Source: Meandrina meandrites
Taxonomy: Eukaryota > Cnidaria > Anthozoa > Scleractinia > Meandrinidae
Length of the DNA stretch: 64,000 nt
Direction of reading: 5' to 3'
Assembly: GCA_963693305.1 (NCBI GenBank)
Contig: OY855908.1
Location: 39,478,305 to 39,542,304 of the forward strand
Under the pieces are notes generated by a model, which saw nothing but the letters and a program-made list of their open reading frames with translations, was not told the origin of the DNA and did no database searches. Positions 32,001-33,998 of this stretch are shown here, one piece after another. Each line of letters starts with the position of its first letter. Positions within the stretch are counted from its first letter, which is position 1. A program made the position numbers and the translations under genes.

Positions 32001-33998
32001 CTGTAACTTGGTCACTTATATAATGAACATCAGAAATAATGATCCAATAACGAGCATTGCACTAGGCTATTCCACGGTCTCTTGCTTAAAAAGCTGCTGG
32101 TATTTACTTCATGACTGAACGCACCAAGCGGCTTGCTATGTGGCAACTTGCCTGTAATAGTTCACTTTTGTGTGCGTAGTTTTAATAGTTACTCATTTTT
32201 AAGGCTGTTCTGCATATCCGAAAAAAGGAGTAAAGGATTTAAAAAGGCGGACTTTTTCCGGGGTGGGTCGGTCGGCTGTAAACAAAAGGCCGTTGACGGA
32301 TGGTTTGCAGACCTAACGCGACTTTCAGTTGGACGTTGCGGTTTATAAAGAACGATGACAGACCACTGTACTTTAGGCGCTTATGTTTTTGTTTTGATGG
32401 GTATGTGATGATAATTTGAAAATCGATTGTGAACATGTTCTGTTTTTATTTTATCTTTAATCAGGTGTATGTTGTTTCTGCTTTATAGCAAATCAACAGA
32501 ATTGTCTTAAGTTTGCATGCTACGGTCAAAGCAAAATTGAAAGCGTAGTTTATGTAATCGCTACTAGCTGATAGAAGATTATCAGTGCCACGCTGTGCGC
32601 GACAAAGGTGAAATGTGCGTATTATCTCCCTCCGTTCCACGCAAGAAAAGCGTAAATCTCAGATTAATTTATCACAAAAATCGATAGCGTAACACAATGC
32701 AGCTTTCAAAATCATGTAAGTACGATATAATGATCCTCATTTACCTTCTTTTGTAGCATGCTGTAAAATTCCGGTTCTAAACCCTGGGCGTATACAACTT
32801 CATAAAAGAAACGGAAGGGCTTATATCTGAATGGGGGGGGGGGGGGGGGGGGGGGCTTTTAAGCGGAATAAAAAAACCGTTTCGAAACGAGCCACGGCAG
32901 TGTTGATTAAAATACGTTTTTAAGCTAAAAAGTCATAATAAAAAAAATATTTAGCCCTGTTAAGTACTGTCATCCAGCAGAGGGGGGCTTATATCCGATT
33001 GGGGGGGGGGGGGGGGGGGGGGGTTATAACCGGAATTTTACGGTATACTGTAAGCTGCTTGCTTGTGGTTAGCCTTTACTACGGATTGCTTGCGATTAGT
33101 TTTCACTCGTGATCTCACTAACTTGTCAAAGAAGAATAGTGCCGTAAACTGACACTAGTTCATCTGTCAGTATATAATATGATAAAACTAGATGAAATTC
33201 AAATTGAAATGTGTGATTCCAAATAATGAAAAAACTACCCACACAGATTACCGAGAATCAAGGGTGCTACACCCATTTCAAATTCTATAAACCATATAAA
33301 AAACAGCAGATTTCATAAACCTTGCAAAACAAAACAGTCGTGGGCTCATAGGGCCCTTTGATTTATCTCTGTTTTTCTTCAGTCTAAGCACAAATTCGAC
33401 CCACTACCTCCCGGCTGGTTTTACAATGGCTCACATTACGTCAGTCTCACAGGAGACAAGGACTACCATCATCCATGTATCCTTTTGTGATCTATATATT
33501 TATGCTGATACTACGATTTCGGACAAAACTGTTCAGACACTGTTAGAAATAATTCCTTTCTTTTATTACTGTTTTTCCTCGCCTCCAGTCTAATCAATGT
33601 TGCTTGGGTCCGCTTGTAAACTCTACTATATTTTTGCGGCGGGGCAGAGAGGGAGGGAGAAAGGGAGGGAGAAAGGGAGGGAGAAAGTGAGGGAGGGAGG
33701 GAGGGATGGATGGATGGATGGATTAATATTTCTTCAAAGTGGCTATGAAGTGTGAAATTCTGGTGTGTCTCAACAAGTTTTGTCCAAGTTTCTAGTTCTG
33801 GGAATTTGATAGTACTAACATTGGAAGTACTTGCAACAGAATAAGCCAAGTTTATTGCACCTTAACAACTCCCCAGTACTTGAAACATTTGTGGAAGGTT
33901 TTCTGTTAGATGTTAATGAAGACATCAAGCGTCATAACGCCCTTACAGACAGTCAACCTGCTGTTGATATATTCACCAAGCCAAACAGCACCCGTTGA
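471..33998 (+). CDS. DNAAF9: DNAAF9 (C20orf194/Shulin) orthologue, 3' part, spliced
   Basis: About 27 short exons with GT-AG borders and compatible phases can be chained on the plus strand and end at a TGA at 33996-33998. The 5' end lies upstream of the window. The family is dynein axonemal assembly factor 9, a packaging factor for outer dynein arms before they enter cilia. I assign it from recalled family features: a P-loop (GVPGSGKN) in the exon at 6112-6200; the [11 protein letters not shown]...HPDAEV stretch at 8160-8285; EQC followed by NNVVFTS across 8767-8929; a CPGW end at 9329; and [13 protein letters not shown] at 33383-33476 just before the C-terminus. A 16.3-kb Polinton occupies the intron 11177-27715. 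I could not run a search; a BLASTP of the joined exons would settle it. Confidence 0.75.
2080..4250. repeat. Hexanucleotide microsatellite (CACTGT)n, ~2.1 kb
   Basis: Nearly uninterrupted CACTGT-type hexamers with interspersed variants CATTGT, CACTGC/TACTGT and CACTAT. The first ~120 bases are degenerate. The 5' half is rich in CATTGT and GCTACTGT; the 3' half is rich in CACTATCACTGT, so the array has internal domains. All long frames across it are low-complexity by-products (VT, SL, HC on plus; SD/SN, VTVTM on minus) and are not genes. It lies in the intron between exons 1899-2002 and 4290. Confidence 0.95.
4290..6346 (+). CDS. DNAAF9: DNAAF9 exon block B (7 exons, with P-loop)
   Basis: Exons: 4290-4358 (weak donor; the phase requires it to end at 4358), 4468-4675, 5007-5031, 5119-5211, 5751-5871, 6112-6200 and 6294-6346. 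The 4468-4675 exon encodes a conserved-looking stretch beginning [16 protein letters not shown]. The exon 6112-6200 encodes [10 protein letters not shown], a Walker A/P-loop, consistent with the nucleotide-binding region expected in this family. A fold-back element starts only six bases after the exon end at 5211, so the donor GTAATT abuts its terminus. The least certain part is 4290-4420, where an alternative donor at 4351 would break the frame. Confidence 0.7.
5217..5615. mobile_element. Fold-back MITE, TACCGTAATGATTC termini
   Basis: Inverted termini TACCGTAATGATTC at 5217-5230 and GAATCATTACGGTA at 5602-5615 bound ~400 bp with no coding capacity. The interior repeats a motif like AATAAGCGCC(C) several times on both sides. 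TA at both ends would fit a TA-targeting (Tc1/mariner-type) MITE, but the duplication cannot be separated from the terminus. It sits immediately after a DNAAF9 splice donor. Confidence 0.7.
6752..7776. mobile_element. GGTGGCTC fold-back element with TTAA duplication
   Basis: Ends are GGTGGCTC (6752) and GAGCCACC (to 7776), each bordered by TTAA (6748-6751 and 7777-7780). Inverted similarity continues inward: the GTTGCCATGGCAA segments near 6890 and 7612 pair, and the AATAACTTAAAAACTAGACGG segment near 7315 pairs with sequence near 7555. A second internal GAGCCACCTTAAA occurs near 7426, and a CTGTAGGTAGG/CCTACCTACAG pair forms the centre. No transposase frame is present, so it is non-autonomous. 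A LINE 3' fragment is nested in it. The element explains most of the 6347-7877 intron. Confidence 0.75.
6900..7262 (-). pseudogene. LINE ORF2 C-terminal fragment (5'-truncated copy)
   Basis: On the minus strand, about 7262 to 7108 reads as an open frame with the hallmark end of LINE reverse-transcriptase ORFs ([17 protein letters not shown], then a short tail and a stop near 7108). The 3' UTR follows to a GTAGTAGTAA-type tail near 6905 with a TTTATTTATACAC motif shared with the LINE tail at 34290. The copy lacks everything upstream, as expected of 5'-truncated retrocopies. It is nested in the fold-back element 6752-7776. Confidence 0.65.
7878..11176 (+). CDS. DNAAF9: DNAAF9 exon block C (10 exons)
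   Basis: Exons: 7878-7980, 8160-8285, 8767-8804, 8886-8929, 9055-9143, 9243-9329, 9463-9511, 9819-9876, 11010-11051 and 11138-11176. Phases are consistent throughout; for example 8285 ends AG, completed by A at 8767, and 9143 ends AG, completed by G at 9243. Recognisable stretches are [50 protein letters not shown] and RELMCPGW, which I associate with the C-terminal half of DNAAF9. The next exon is at 27716 because the Polinton lies in this intron. Intron 8286-8766 shows no gene. Confidence 0.75.
9921..10089. mobile_element. Fold-back MITE, GTAATCACATGATT termini
   Basis: GTAATCACATGATT (9921-9934) is mirrored by AATCATGTGATTAC (10076-10089). Inside, GTGCAATTTGGGATAAATA is mirrored by TATTTATCCCAAATTGCAC. 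There is no coding capacity. The following ~900 bp (10090-11000) contain an AT-rich stretch and short frames near 10512-10733 (minus) that I cannot assign; they may belong to a larger repeat but show no clear ends. Confidence 0.65.
11397..11666. repeat. Polinton left terminal inverted repeat with hairpin
   Basis: The outer 206 bp (11397-11602) are themselves an imperfect palindrome: AGTAGTATAGCCGGGACT at the start is mirrored by AGTCCCGGCTATACTACT ending at 11602, with arms of ~90 bp around a ~26-base loop (near 11488-11513). The remaining 64 bp are single-copy and are repeated only at the right end. Confidence 0.95.
11679..12062 (+). CDS. Polinton orphan ORF, 127 aa (5' part of a broken gene)
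   Basis: First frame inside the left terminal repeat, beginning [15 protein letters not shown]. It has a basic N-terminus, an acidic centre ([16 protein letters not shown]) and a C-terminus that stops at TAA 12060-12062. I do not recognise the family. The reading sense seems to continue in the next frame after the stop (see 12059-12573), so the annotated protein is probably a truncated product. No TATATA box is visible upstream, unlike most genes of this element. Its position beside the terminus suggests an accessory role, but no function can be stated. Confidence 0.5.
   Translation: MGRGRNGLLSQSRKKTKSSKNRLTTQHGLLIREPEQGQVIEPPIHISDELLTAMKTMSPQDLKNTLIQPEEQQEEVNLTDIEEYDLTGSGEPVYETPIMTPQLTRRIMANEFSPDQVEYIIKKSLHF
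12059..12573 (+). pseudogene. Continuation of the orphan ORF, broken by frameshifts and a stop
   Basis: Three consecutive coding-like segments lie in different frames. One is open from 12059 to a TGA at 12203-12205, starting at a TTTT run at the end of the preceding ORF. A second is open from 12148 to a TGA at 12265-12267, and a third from 12268 to a TAA at 12571-12573. The last segment is rich in Lys/Glu (for example [15 protein letters not shown]) and has no ATG near its start. A T8-rich run at 12209-12218 is a likely site of one length change. I read it as decay of one gene of ~290 codons; two unrelated small genes are the alternative. Confidence 0.45.
12576..12992 (+). CDS. Polinton orphan, 138 aa, internal repeat plus Cys cluster
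   Basis: Starts at ATG 12576, two bases after the previous stop; GTATAA overlaps that stop and may be its TATA box. Residues ~21-44 and ~47-70 are two copies of one motif ([13 protein letters not shown] and [13 protein letters not shown]). A cysteine cluster follows (CYKCDRSRC, then CNLC), probably one zinc-binding site of four to five cysteines. The N-terminus ([13 protein letters not shown]) resembles an F-box-like helix, but only loosely. Function unknown; a DNA-binding or ubiquitin-adaptor role is possible but speculative. It is convergent with the fibre gene. Confidence 0.6.
   Translation: MADTLELIKALSPELREQILKEYIKIKLWQRKMLSWDEVRKEINKGFVKMKLRQRKTLGWDKVHAAIYEAPFCDRNEQIVRVLFCYKCDRSRCSRNGLCNLCIRNGFRHYLGYPIFDENDYDECFKRSFSSKWRGVFA
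13085..14704 (-). CDS. Collagen-like fibre/attachment protein, 539 aa
   Basis: Residues ~22-130 are an almost uninterrupted Gly-X-Y collagen repeat ([18 protein letters not shown] blocks). Next comes [20 protein letters not shown], a short motif resembling the one that joins shaft to head in bacteriophage tail fibres. The remaining ~370 residues form a beta-rich C-terminal region with no family I know, most likely a trimeric head. I infer a virion fibre. No signal peptide is visible at [16 protein letters not shown]. The start is two bases downstream of the ATPase stop on the same strand, and TATATAG overlaps that stop codon, so the gene seems to have its own promoter. A host collagen capture is the alternative; the phage-like motif argues against it. 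Confidence 0.75.
   Translation of the reverse strand: MGFLNGATGATQTHEESTSIRGQAGPAGPAGPTGATGARGPKGEKGDKGNTGPQGPKGDKGDAGEKGLKGERGPQGRTGPAGPAGATGPTGPTGATGPAGPTGAAGPAGSRGAIGPKGAKGEKGDSGDMSSASVTGDIVMNDHAIKQLANPVGDQDAVNLTSMKKYVGSSAITTGHAHKKNDLGFLTQRVGVSAVNNISSVTVEDFTSNLHSVNKKAYTFNIIKTSDNSFNSRLALTKTPLKEGEYTICVEFFYPKNKNDQNWFLNPLNKLASSTITYHTKRFATHNPPYMRIIFNTYKSKDKNDDTIYFDILNPGYDGSAPSEKAALIIYGVKGYQSDIDGIIYDDVFFLASSGDFTLQTNLDMNFFQIKNYDRGYTIDNDTIRLQKDLDLNGYAFKDFRPKIIIPGAWDVKAQLNPPSDRKYVKFGNDWRVLVPFPCFLDGLAISNNKHDRAFERIGVKIPIDPISHVVFKSTRNIDGFNYQYVAPRLSGDRRIKLNEGDYLGVYFVELGDNPFSVPPQIAEYAVVSLVLIDDSYYR
14707..15339 (-). CDS. Polinton DNA-packaging ATPase (FtsK/HerA type), 210 aa
   Basis: Walker A GPSNSGKT at residues 34-41 and Walker B IVIFDDM with the acidic pair at ~112-113. 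A later [20 protein letters not shown] stretch is typical of A32-like packaging ATPases, where it follows the Walker B strand. The length is normal for the family. It is expected to pump element DNA into a preformed capsid. The start at 15339 faces the start at 15368 of the divergent gene across 28 bases containing a palindromic TATATATA. Its stop codon is part of the box serving the fibre gene. Confidence 0.93.
   Translation of the reverse strand: MKIPNYDPSLTAKSNYKQGHPCMPADTFRMLICGPSNSGKTNILMHMLYRLLVYDKIYLCAKNLHQDKYQYMLDDFDTRVNPVADYNVIEAANDVIPLETLSTDNQKIVIFDDMVCESNQNDIIDYFINGRHRNCSVIYLSQSYFKVPKNIRDNCSHFCIFNFLPRENNRIADELGIGRELLERATDAKYSFLYHDKPKKTTLKNFDENI
15350..15357. promoter_or_regulatory. 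Bidirectional TATATATA between divergent genes
   Basis: The eight-base palindrome is the only notable element in the 28 bases separating the ATPase ATG (minus, 15339) from the next ATG (plus, 15368). Its symmetry and central position suggest one box driving both genes with leaders of about 10 bases. Confidence 0.6.
15368..16228 (+). CDS. Polinton acidic/Pro-rich protein, 286 aa, unknown role
   Basis: I place the start at ATG 15368, not at the upstream ATG 15326, because TATATATA (15350-15357) lies between them. Composition by region: a Lys-rich N-terminus; a Pro/Ser/Thr linker at ~90-115 ([13 protein letters not shown]); an acidic stretch ([14 protein letters not shown]); two related segments with EGSESVD and EGSGSVD, each followed by a Leu-rich helix; and a helical C-terminus. 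The stop TAA overlaps a TATATAA box for the next gene. Located directly before the penton candidate, it may be a scaffold or internal virion protein, but this is inferred from position only. Confidence 0.75.
   Translation: MSMKKWQKLASGKAEVEQQNDKILAVIKNTKINKGFGQLSGEDLFKPITSRLDKLQVGDSNSVAEPKEEVPDYGMDEFDLNNPFDGDFNPDAETPLPSPTSSPPLSPTSTPLPPLAEEEETELMEEMEESGASSEEKPSKWGPPQELVIEGSESVDLQTLNSLLTKFKNKPDYTVKSKTSKFHGDTLAVLKKKRDEILERRKRGVKIPIQQLMPDVDDDEPDREMEGSGSVDPNALVDRLHLSLASIQAGNTSLKLKKQVQQILGLLVKLKEITQKEAHKILGTII
16222..16275 (+). promoter_or_regulatory. Duplicated TATATAAGCAACATG box and start
   Basis: TATATAAGCAACATGACAAC occurs at 16222-16241 and again, as far as ACAACC, at 16261. The first copy overlaps the stop of the preceding gene and opens an eight-codon reading frame (ATG 16234 to TGA); the second provides the ATG (16273) of the next gene. 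It looks like a local 39-bp duplication that created an upstream reading frame. Confidence 0.7.
16273..17058 (+). CDS. Candidate Polinton minor capsid (penton) protein, 261 aa
   Basis: Beta-rich protein of the size expected for a single jelly-roll penton. Segments such as [43 protein letters not shown] and a late [12 protein letters not shown] follow the order that I associate with Polinton minor capsid proteins. It lies between an internal-protein-like gene and the basic protein, upstream of the major capsid gene, the usual neighbourhood. It has its own TATATAAG box 12 bases before the ATG. It would occupy the fivefold vertices of the capsid. Structure prediction would confirm one jelly-roll. 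Confidence 0.75.
   Translation: MTTHFHFNLLLDSQLAKQNNANSKSHDSTIKFDPPISLDPSKSYRAALNELVSMTYSWYNIAKQYNNNEFKWRKKTENWKTVTIPDGMYDYDGLNTTIQALIGRVDPKDEKSKFIFQLYFHTTTYRAVILLQDGYELDLSGGEFAVLLGFDKKTIDGANNRSDRVPNITRGVDWICIHCDLITRAVDNIGGDVMFSFSTAELAVSYPFSKEPRRLLWHPVNKNRINAINIKITDGRNNIIDLNDQDVALSIIIEEETPKLI
17099..17587 (+). CDS. Basic Lys/Ala-rich protein, 162 aa (core-protein-like)
   Basis: The start is taken at ATG 17099 ([16 protein letters not shown]), right after TATAATA; an in-frame ATG 23 codons upstream overlaps the penton gene and is less likely. Strongly basic, with helices rich in Lys, Ala and Gln, and two direct copies of [10 protein letters not shown] at its centre. It resembles DNA-condensing core proteins of adenovirus-like virions in composition but has no motif that proves it. 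A tandem AATAATTTACACATAA duplication lies just upstream (17060-17090). It sits between the penton candidate and the major capsid protein. Confidence 0.65.
   Translation: MNHPSEWTRYYDAPNGTYRYRHKGTGVVRDTLMNIGKRFKKQVTRQTLEKAVNKASKQMLKKAAEKAEEKAADKIQAVLRSGDTPRPQGKKTPSVKPKGKKTPSVKPKGKQKLSTESKQKLKKMLNPAVATQLSGDSRKKLQQILNAGRAARMKVNQLIAEN
17606..17613 (+). promoter_or_regulatory. TATATAGG box before the major capsid gene
   Basis: Same octamer as at 19796-19803 and 20351-20358, where it touches the ATG. Related forms are TATATAAG (16261, 21239), ATATAAG (18909) and, on the minus strand, TATATAG (14713-14707). Confidence 0.6.
17621..18886 (+). CDS. Polinton major capsid protein, double jelly-roll, 421 aa
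   Basis: The size, all-beta composition and conserved stretches (an early [25 protein letters not shown], a central [11 protein letters not shown] and a late [17 protein letters not shown] then [10 protein letters not shown]) match the Polinton/adintovirus major capsid family. Such proteins form trimeric double jelly-roll capsomers of icosahedral shells. The gene is intact. TATATAGG at 17606-17613 lies eight bases before the ATG. It is flanked by the basic protein and a small ORF leading to the protease, as in a morphogenesis cluster. Confidence 0.9.
   Translation: MFRSHRHLEKTEYVRIMLDKPITIPGNNQHQVKTNYKFTLTDRDNWYDWYNAYFRVDFTFEATADGAQVAADARSAPINGSFSLINKLVVKSSGKNMYNVDNIHKLIFIKNLLDFSDDFARSAAKNQFWYLDTDNSNVTAIAATNQGIRQRGLLAHAGLTVETLIPLNRYSFFEELEDKLLPPMQIEFEIELQSDAELIWQNDGTNRRVVVRNFELWVPMLRFTGEGQKLANENFLKPQKWTYLNEMIQPSSSQRDAFGTWQINPGIKDAKHVFIFIQQSRKDKALTQNPYFFDTFDIDGDNSAKLATCRLQYGSSQFYPELDYDENFKLRILNDLMNYRYRKNDYNTGVQLQPNNFKDLYPVLYFDLRENKDNMTNDPKRMVFHYRLNEAANAQDYTIYAGILYESEFALRQVGNELVMG
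18918..19313 (+). CDS. Polinton small basic protein, 131 aa, overlaps protease frame
   Basis: Begins [19 protein letters not shown] with ATATAAG just upstream. The middle has a repeated Lys/Arg helix pattern ([33 protein letters not shown]). The C-terminus is Gly/Pro-rich with a repeated GSGMR unit and [11 protein letters not shown]. It runs through an A8 tract (19291-19298) and stops at 19313, 41 bases into the protease frame. Small proteins at this place in Polintons are common; the role is unknown, perhaps a protease-processed virion component. It may also supply the N-terminus of the protease by frameshifting. Confidence 0.7.
   Translation: MTTYYPHKISLSDGQKVNLARAFGRGEAVTLRFKNEAITGGSDTLHLTTRQIKKIERAIKNKTGVDIDMSKTQIRRVRNAIKVDNAIKKKTGSGMRVKPPTGSGMRINPPPFMRPPPFIGSWGDQKKARLR
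19273..19740 (+). CDS. Adenain-like cysteine protease
   Basis: The frame encodes THWVCCWDG (catalytic His), EYFDSFG (acidic residue) and, ~37 residues later, RCGYYCLLF with the nucleophile at the first Cys, preceded by NDNQLQ (oxyanion Gln). This is the His-Asp/Glu-Gln-Cys order of adenovirus-type maturation proteases. The conserved N-terminal segment [16 protein letters not shown] is present, but no ATG precedes it in this frame: the frame opens after a stop at 19207-19209 and its first ATG (19432) would delete that segment. Expression may therefore need +1 frameshifting at the A8 tract 19291-19298 from the upstream ORF, or the start is lost. Role: cleavage of capsid precursors. Confidence 0.88.
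   Translation: MVLGVIKKKPAFVDVPLTDYDLQRWCRYLKIPIKGIFARDEIRVKNHSPCIINMDDLGGAGTHWVCCWDGTEYFDSFGLPPPAEWEIELILEGKQTFLRNDNQLQEEFSVRCGYYCLLFLNERNKGRSFRDILSMFSENTHANEAVVKDYFTHNV
19751..19771. promoter_or_regulatory. Palindromic motif AGCAACTGAGTTGCTGA (copy 2 of 3)
   Basis: Seven-base arms AGCAACT/AGTTGCT around one base, followed by TTCC. Related copies are at 15545-15561 (inside the acidic protein gene) and 21953-21969 (inside the minus-strand orphan). This copy is in the 63-bp spacer after the protease stop. It could be a terminator, replication or protein-binding site; nothing in the sequence decides. Confidence 0.45.
19796..19803 (+). promoter_or_regulatory. TATATAGG box abutting an ATG
   Basis: The octamer ends one base before ATG 19804, so a TATA role would place initiation inside the coding region; either translation starts later, or the box works as an initiator-like late promoter. 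Confidence 0.55.
19804..20346 (+). CDS. Zinc-ribbon-like protein, 180 aa (paralogue of the PLA2 gene N-terminus)
   Basis: TATATAGG touches the ATG. The first ~46 residues ([15 protein letters not shown] through [13 protein letters not shown]) form a small zinc-ribbon-like module; the second cysteine of the first knuckle is replaced (CVKEK, not CxxC), so metal binding may be impaired. The rest is a helical, Lys-rich, Gly-containing segment with no family that I recognise. The same module and the same upstream box recur at 20351, showing a duplication. The gene is between protease and PLA2 genes in the late-type cluster; a virion membrane-associated role is only a guess. Confidence 0.75.
   Translation: MDVYCVKEKRFTPNVVGSEKITTTKNGRRLLKVKCASCGITKTRFVSGVEGGNLFDPIFKLTASALPKKKRDELARAEKRMFGGGVFDTVGNTAAEAFFEYGVPYLAKQGVKQGRYFASEFLRQPEYQKKLANKAKPIARKAVNYTIDALSGDLLTKASNRLRPKDMIPGNKMKGGCHNL
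20351..20358 (+). promoter_or_regulatory. TATATAGG box abutting the PLA2 gene ATG
   Basis: Identical to the box at 19796 with the same zero spacing to ATG, duplicated together with the zinc-ribbon module. Confidence 0.55.
20359..21216 (+). CDS. Zinc-ribbon plus phospholipase A2-like protein, 285 aa
   Basis: Residues 1-46 copy the zinc-ribbon-like module of the preceding gene. Residues ~98-170 carry a viral-type phospholipase A2 signature: [13 protein letters not shown] (calcium-loop-like YxGPxNPL, 103-110), then [11 protein letters not shown] (catalytic His-Asp at 141-142 and a Tyr three residues on), then paired cysteines and KHDADKKM. The layout resembles the phospholipase of parvovirus VP1 and of some Polinton/adintovirus virion proteins. 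The C-terminal ~110 residues are unassigned and contain three further cysteines. A role in breaching host membranes on entry is inferred. TATATAGG is at 20351-20358. Confidence 0.82.
   Translation: MEVYCVKEKRFTPNVPGSEKNTTTKNGRRLLKVKCASCGITKTRFISNKTQSGGNYDMRIYAGNRVDDPTNPLYQRGGAFDLHKAIGKLPKPKKGWTLPGHNYTGPYNPLEKQLSYDPKTGKILKIYQQPTGATDAVSMQHDVDYAVCAGKKNEKSCKHDADKKMVKALDAIPKNKRQWGHAAARNAISSKQKVGLGVGETINKNIGEKIPGFQPAQDVAAAIMAVTGGDKDLFKKYWSGDIAKGAFNKKTGLFSKKFWTHPKNTTGPCNQIVYKNGKWHNQYCD
21249..21767 (+). CDS. Two-helix membrane protein, 172 aa
   Basis: Residues ~43-65 and ~68-95 form two hydrophobic, Gly/Ala/Val-rich segments ([38 protein letters not shown]) separated by almost no loop, a helical hairpin. 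The flanks are charged helices; [20 protein letters not shown] resembles half an EF-hand, probably by chance. TATATAAG at 21239-21246 precedes the ATG. Proteins of this shape are found in several eukaryotic dsDNA virus-like elements, but I cannot name a family. It could be a virion membrane or lysis/fusion component. Its 3' end overlaps the next gene tail-to-tail by 21 bases. Confidence 0.7.
   Translation: MDSATKFRRDEIEMIKKNLENQLAHYYQTSAKFKRWHTRCQTVCALTGGVATILTGSGLAASLSVVGVVVGAPLIATATLFSLVSTSSIVTVKFFLRKAKKHEKIQTLAEATLSSINSLISTALEDGKISDSEYQDIIKKYNSFTTAKTKLRFSNHTDGGVKVNRTSKTTSV
21747..22268 (-). CDS. Polinton orphan, 173 aa
   Basis: Begins [20 protein letters not shown] on the minus strand, followed by an acidic helix ([17 protein letters not shown]), a Pro-rich stretch, and a helical C-terminal half with a Cys/Tyr-rich patch ([17 protein letters not shown]). 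There is no similarity that I recognise. Its ATG is 39 bases from the integrase ATG in divergent orientation, sharing TATATAT at 22281-22287. On the minus strand an earlier ATG lies 11 bases upstream and opens a frame of four codons that overlaps the start as ATGA. Palindrome copy 3 lies inside this gene. Confidence 0.65.
   Translation of the reverse strand: MSFDFPFPKRFGGQQSLQELDEMWVEEQEALIKEIKPEIKLDFYSWEPPLPDEPHEEMRHHLKLWYLLAVLKKVGISVDQVGDNMGLTFLGNVIHQFKRNQQLSCYPGSCNYVCFLYNYFQKVSTRDWPAKKAILGKLTKRLPKMVQTRNKAEKSFNEWWLEANTPPLNRSCL
22308..23306 (+). CDS. Retroviral-like integrase (rve), 332 aa
   Basis: Catalytic triad: D73 in HQADLLFL, D140 in LQVDPGREF and E175 in [11 protein letters not shown], giving the D,D(35)E spacing of retroviral and Polinton integrases. 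Residues ~250-325 form a beta-rich C-terminal domain ([20 protein letters not shown]) typical of the DNA-binding end of the family. The N-terminal ~60 residues lack a clear HHCC finger. The enzyme would join the terminal repeats to target DNA and generate the 6-bp duplication seen at the junctions. The gene is intact and converges with polB, overlapping its last four bases (23303-23306). Confidence 0.93.
   Translation: MDKKLERRYYSPQGYWKGISAIKKLAVAAKVPEVVAKEWLFKQALWQIYLPAPRYIPRLKFDVPTPNKVHQADLLFLPHDTVDSISVAKTYKYALTVVDVASRFKEAQPLTSKNSDEVAKAFNTIYTRGPLKWPQMLQVDPGREFMGAVTKEMENHKTSIRRGHPEIHRDQAIVERFNRTLAERLFGHQYAVEMRSPEGLRSTEWVKRLPKVVSALNNQVTRLIGMKPAAAIKKKNVYAEPSTKYLRPVGLNEKKLPSIVLVRYLYEPGELEGGTKRATDPIWSLDVYNIERSFSKPNQPVLYYLSDGPKRGFVREELLVVPPNTQLPPAVN
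23303..27340 (-). CDS. POLB: Protein-primed DNA polymerase B, 1345 aa
   Basis: Order along the protein: helical N-terminus; a region at ~265-285 with [12 protein letters not shown] that loosely resembles an OTU-type motif; a C2H2-like finger at ~390 (CIHCKARF...HLQRHAERC); a restriction-endonuclease-like block at ~450-550 with [12 protein letters not shown] and [11 protein letters not shown]; exonuclease motifs YDFEAYGD (~563) and [12 protein letters not shown] (~675); and polymerase motifs A ([12 protein letters not shown], ~923), B ([10 protein letters not shown], ~1098) and C (MDTDSNYM, ~1194). The insertion pattern and length fit Polinton pPolB. It replicates the element from its ends, presumably with a terminal protein. 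The ATG follows TATACA in minus-strand reading, as in the second Polinton copy. Confidence 0.95.
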   Translation of the reverse strand: MDEIDLSSFENVDLKSLEQELAKIDPAELHHLSQLLSENVPTVKKIIKNVLVEPLTETRKQRYKPSLRVLQPLQPKPYKPIAPPRNRNKRQLLRQFDPIQPNNIRNVTDYQNEIQNLYEVTKFEGEESSGRRFKRWRFIKELNKDLTPKFMEKIRENVRTSFYMRHTYSYKLRNIEDGTIIFYYQNKGSPWMNTYAEAENWLINREAVRLDADSIERPNTKWIFEGHFNVDVKVVLDRQPLMGTGPLPNWLRNLAHSRSMVALDTYRDNMCLWRCIAVHKGARPDRSTKAAQGLAKSFFKLRDTPTNCVKTSLDELEKVEMHLNKGTAFSGRLGIRVYMPERVNDKEVVWHLTRNPAPQFKNVMTIGIFGKHAFLIKDIKKLGKTYACIHCKARFTQATHLQRHAERCAQGKTVIDCPGEKVEAPQTAYEKAFYPKHKASKESIQWLEYVAKHWKIPIHHAMSGHGGERWIEKRPVDGYNHEKNLVLQYHGCYWHGCPKCYPDRNKIIDRGDRTREDLFQATKRRTAYLRKAGYRVIECWACEVGDKYIEQLPEAKTKSYPHAILYDFEAYGDKNKRKEPTDSLTIENEHVPISVSIGDTLESAITQDGKPAPKITHICEKDPAELICKFMKELERRGKNIRTKVRDEFMPADVNLLPKDQRKKIEEWCDQVPVLGFNSGTYDLNLIKKYFTEKLADTTNKVRVAKNGNKIMFLLTSGFRFLDIINYLGPGVSYDKWIKAYGCKAPKSWFPYEWFDRPEKLDYPGLPDYPHWYSKLKNEFTLKLTEWKACKQTFREKGMKTFKDWVRYYNNLDVAPGLEALEKMRNFYTGKGIDIMKDAVSIPGVSLHYLLRGAIERKAELYAPSKEAYEMLKEAVVGGPSLVFTRYHEVGKTRIRSHQYTVPRDGEVITGAHAKLCQNILGYDANALYLSTMLRDMPCGKERVVHYTDEYQIDGAPVLTHRLKEKSWFGYAEVDIEIPNHLHQKFEEMCPFFHNKVVPTKAVPKHMKKYLKATGRKLVEKNKKLMGTLSAQRILLYAPLLLWYINHGAVIKRVYRTIDYTPAKIFPWFVEQVTEARRTGDVEKSKALLADIFKLLGNSGYGKLIEALERQTNVIYTKDEKVVDRALRSAYFSDLDEIGKAYELESRKTRITIRRPFQIGIAVYQLAKLRMLEFYYDFLDRYIDRRDFELIQMDTDSNYMAISGKSLEDIVKRDMREEFEKEKKNWLAWDKWSGRTPGLFKQEFEGERMIALCSKCYYADHLTNKQELKQKLSSKGMSQKQNEINWHRFKTALNGNKDMATNRGFRMRDGKIVTYEQEKLGLSAYYDKRWVLPDGIHTEPIEYHI
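27394..27663. repeat. Polinton right terminal inverted repeat with hairpin
   Basis: Inverted copy of 11397-11666. The palindromic outer part is 27458-27663. It ends 52 bases before the next DNAAF9 exon (27716). Confidence 0.95.
27716..33998 (+). CDS. DNAAF9: DNAAF9 exon block D (4 exons, C-terminus)
   Basis: Exons: 27716-27933, 31662-31727, 33383-33476 and 33877-33998 (stop TGA). The first continues the phase left at 11176 and encodes [20 protein letters not shown]. The third contains [19 protein letters not shown], and the last ends [10 protein letters not shown]...TKPNSTR. The order (a VF(I/T)G strand, KDW helix, basic linker, PPGWFYNG, acidic-basic C-terminal helix) follows the DNAAF9 C-terminus as I know it. 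Introns carry fold-back elements (28179-29994, 30905-31055, 32757-33055); 31728-32750 shows nothing recognisable. Confidence 0.78.
28179..29994. mobile_element. 1.8-kb fold-back element, GGTGGCTC termini, TAAA duplication
   Basis: Arms of ~800 bp are near-perfect inverted copies around a ~190-base centre (about 28995-29180). The ends GGTGGCTC and GAGCCACC are flanked by TAAA at 28175-28178 and 29995-29998. Mirrored frames of 102 codons (28617-28925 minus, 29248-29556 plus) arise because the arms match; I do not recognise the peptide and treat it as unproven. The terminal octamer and 4-bp duplication match the element at 6752-7776. It is inserted in another small inverted repeat (GAATATCGCCTGAT near 28132 against ATCAGACGATATTC near 30000). 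Confidence 0.85.
30077..30303 (+). other. Exon-like open frame of uncertain status
   Basis: A TTTTGCAG acceptor at 30069-30076 is followed by an open frame to TAG at 30301-30303 ([27 protein letters not shown]), with a GT near 30281. The DNAAF9 phases join 27933 to 31662 without it, so it is not needed. It may be an alternative exon, a captured fragment or chance. Confidence 0.25.
30905..31055. mobile_element. Small fold-back MITE
   Basis: AACAATTATTAGATGAGG and onward is mirrored by the stretch ending TTTAATAATTGTT near 31050. The centre GTGTTATCAG...CTGATAACAC closes a hairpin around GCCGAAGCCGAAGGCTGAAG. No coding capacity. Confidence 0.75.
31192..31253. repeat. 62-bp palindrome
   Basis: GCGCAACCTACAGATTATT is mirrored by AATAATCTGTAGGTTGCGC around a small centre (CTAATCTG...CAGATTAG). 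Probably the core of a deleted fold-back element. Confidence 0.75.
32757..33055. mobile_element. Fold-back element with two long poly-G tracts
   Basis: TGTAAAATTCCGGTT near 32762 is mirrored by AACCGGAATTTTACGGTA near 33028. Inside are two direct copies of GGGCTTATATC(T/C)GA, each followed by a pure G run of about 20 bases or more (starting near 32834 and 33001). No coding capacity. Confidence 0.65.
33640..33722. repeat. Purine-rich GGGA/GGAT microsatellite
   Basis: GGGAGGGAGAAA-type repeats pass into GGAT repeats at 33703-33722, in the last DNAAF9 intron. The minus-strand frame over it is low-complexity (PSLSPSL). Confidence 0.9.
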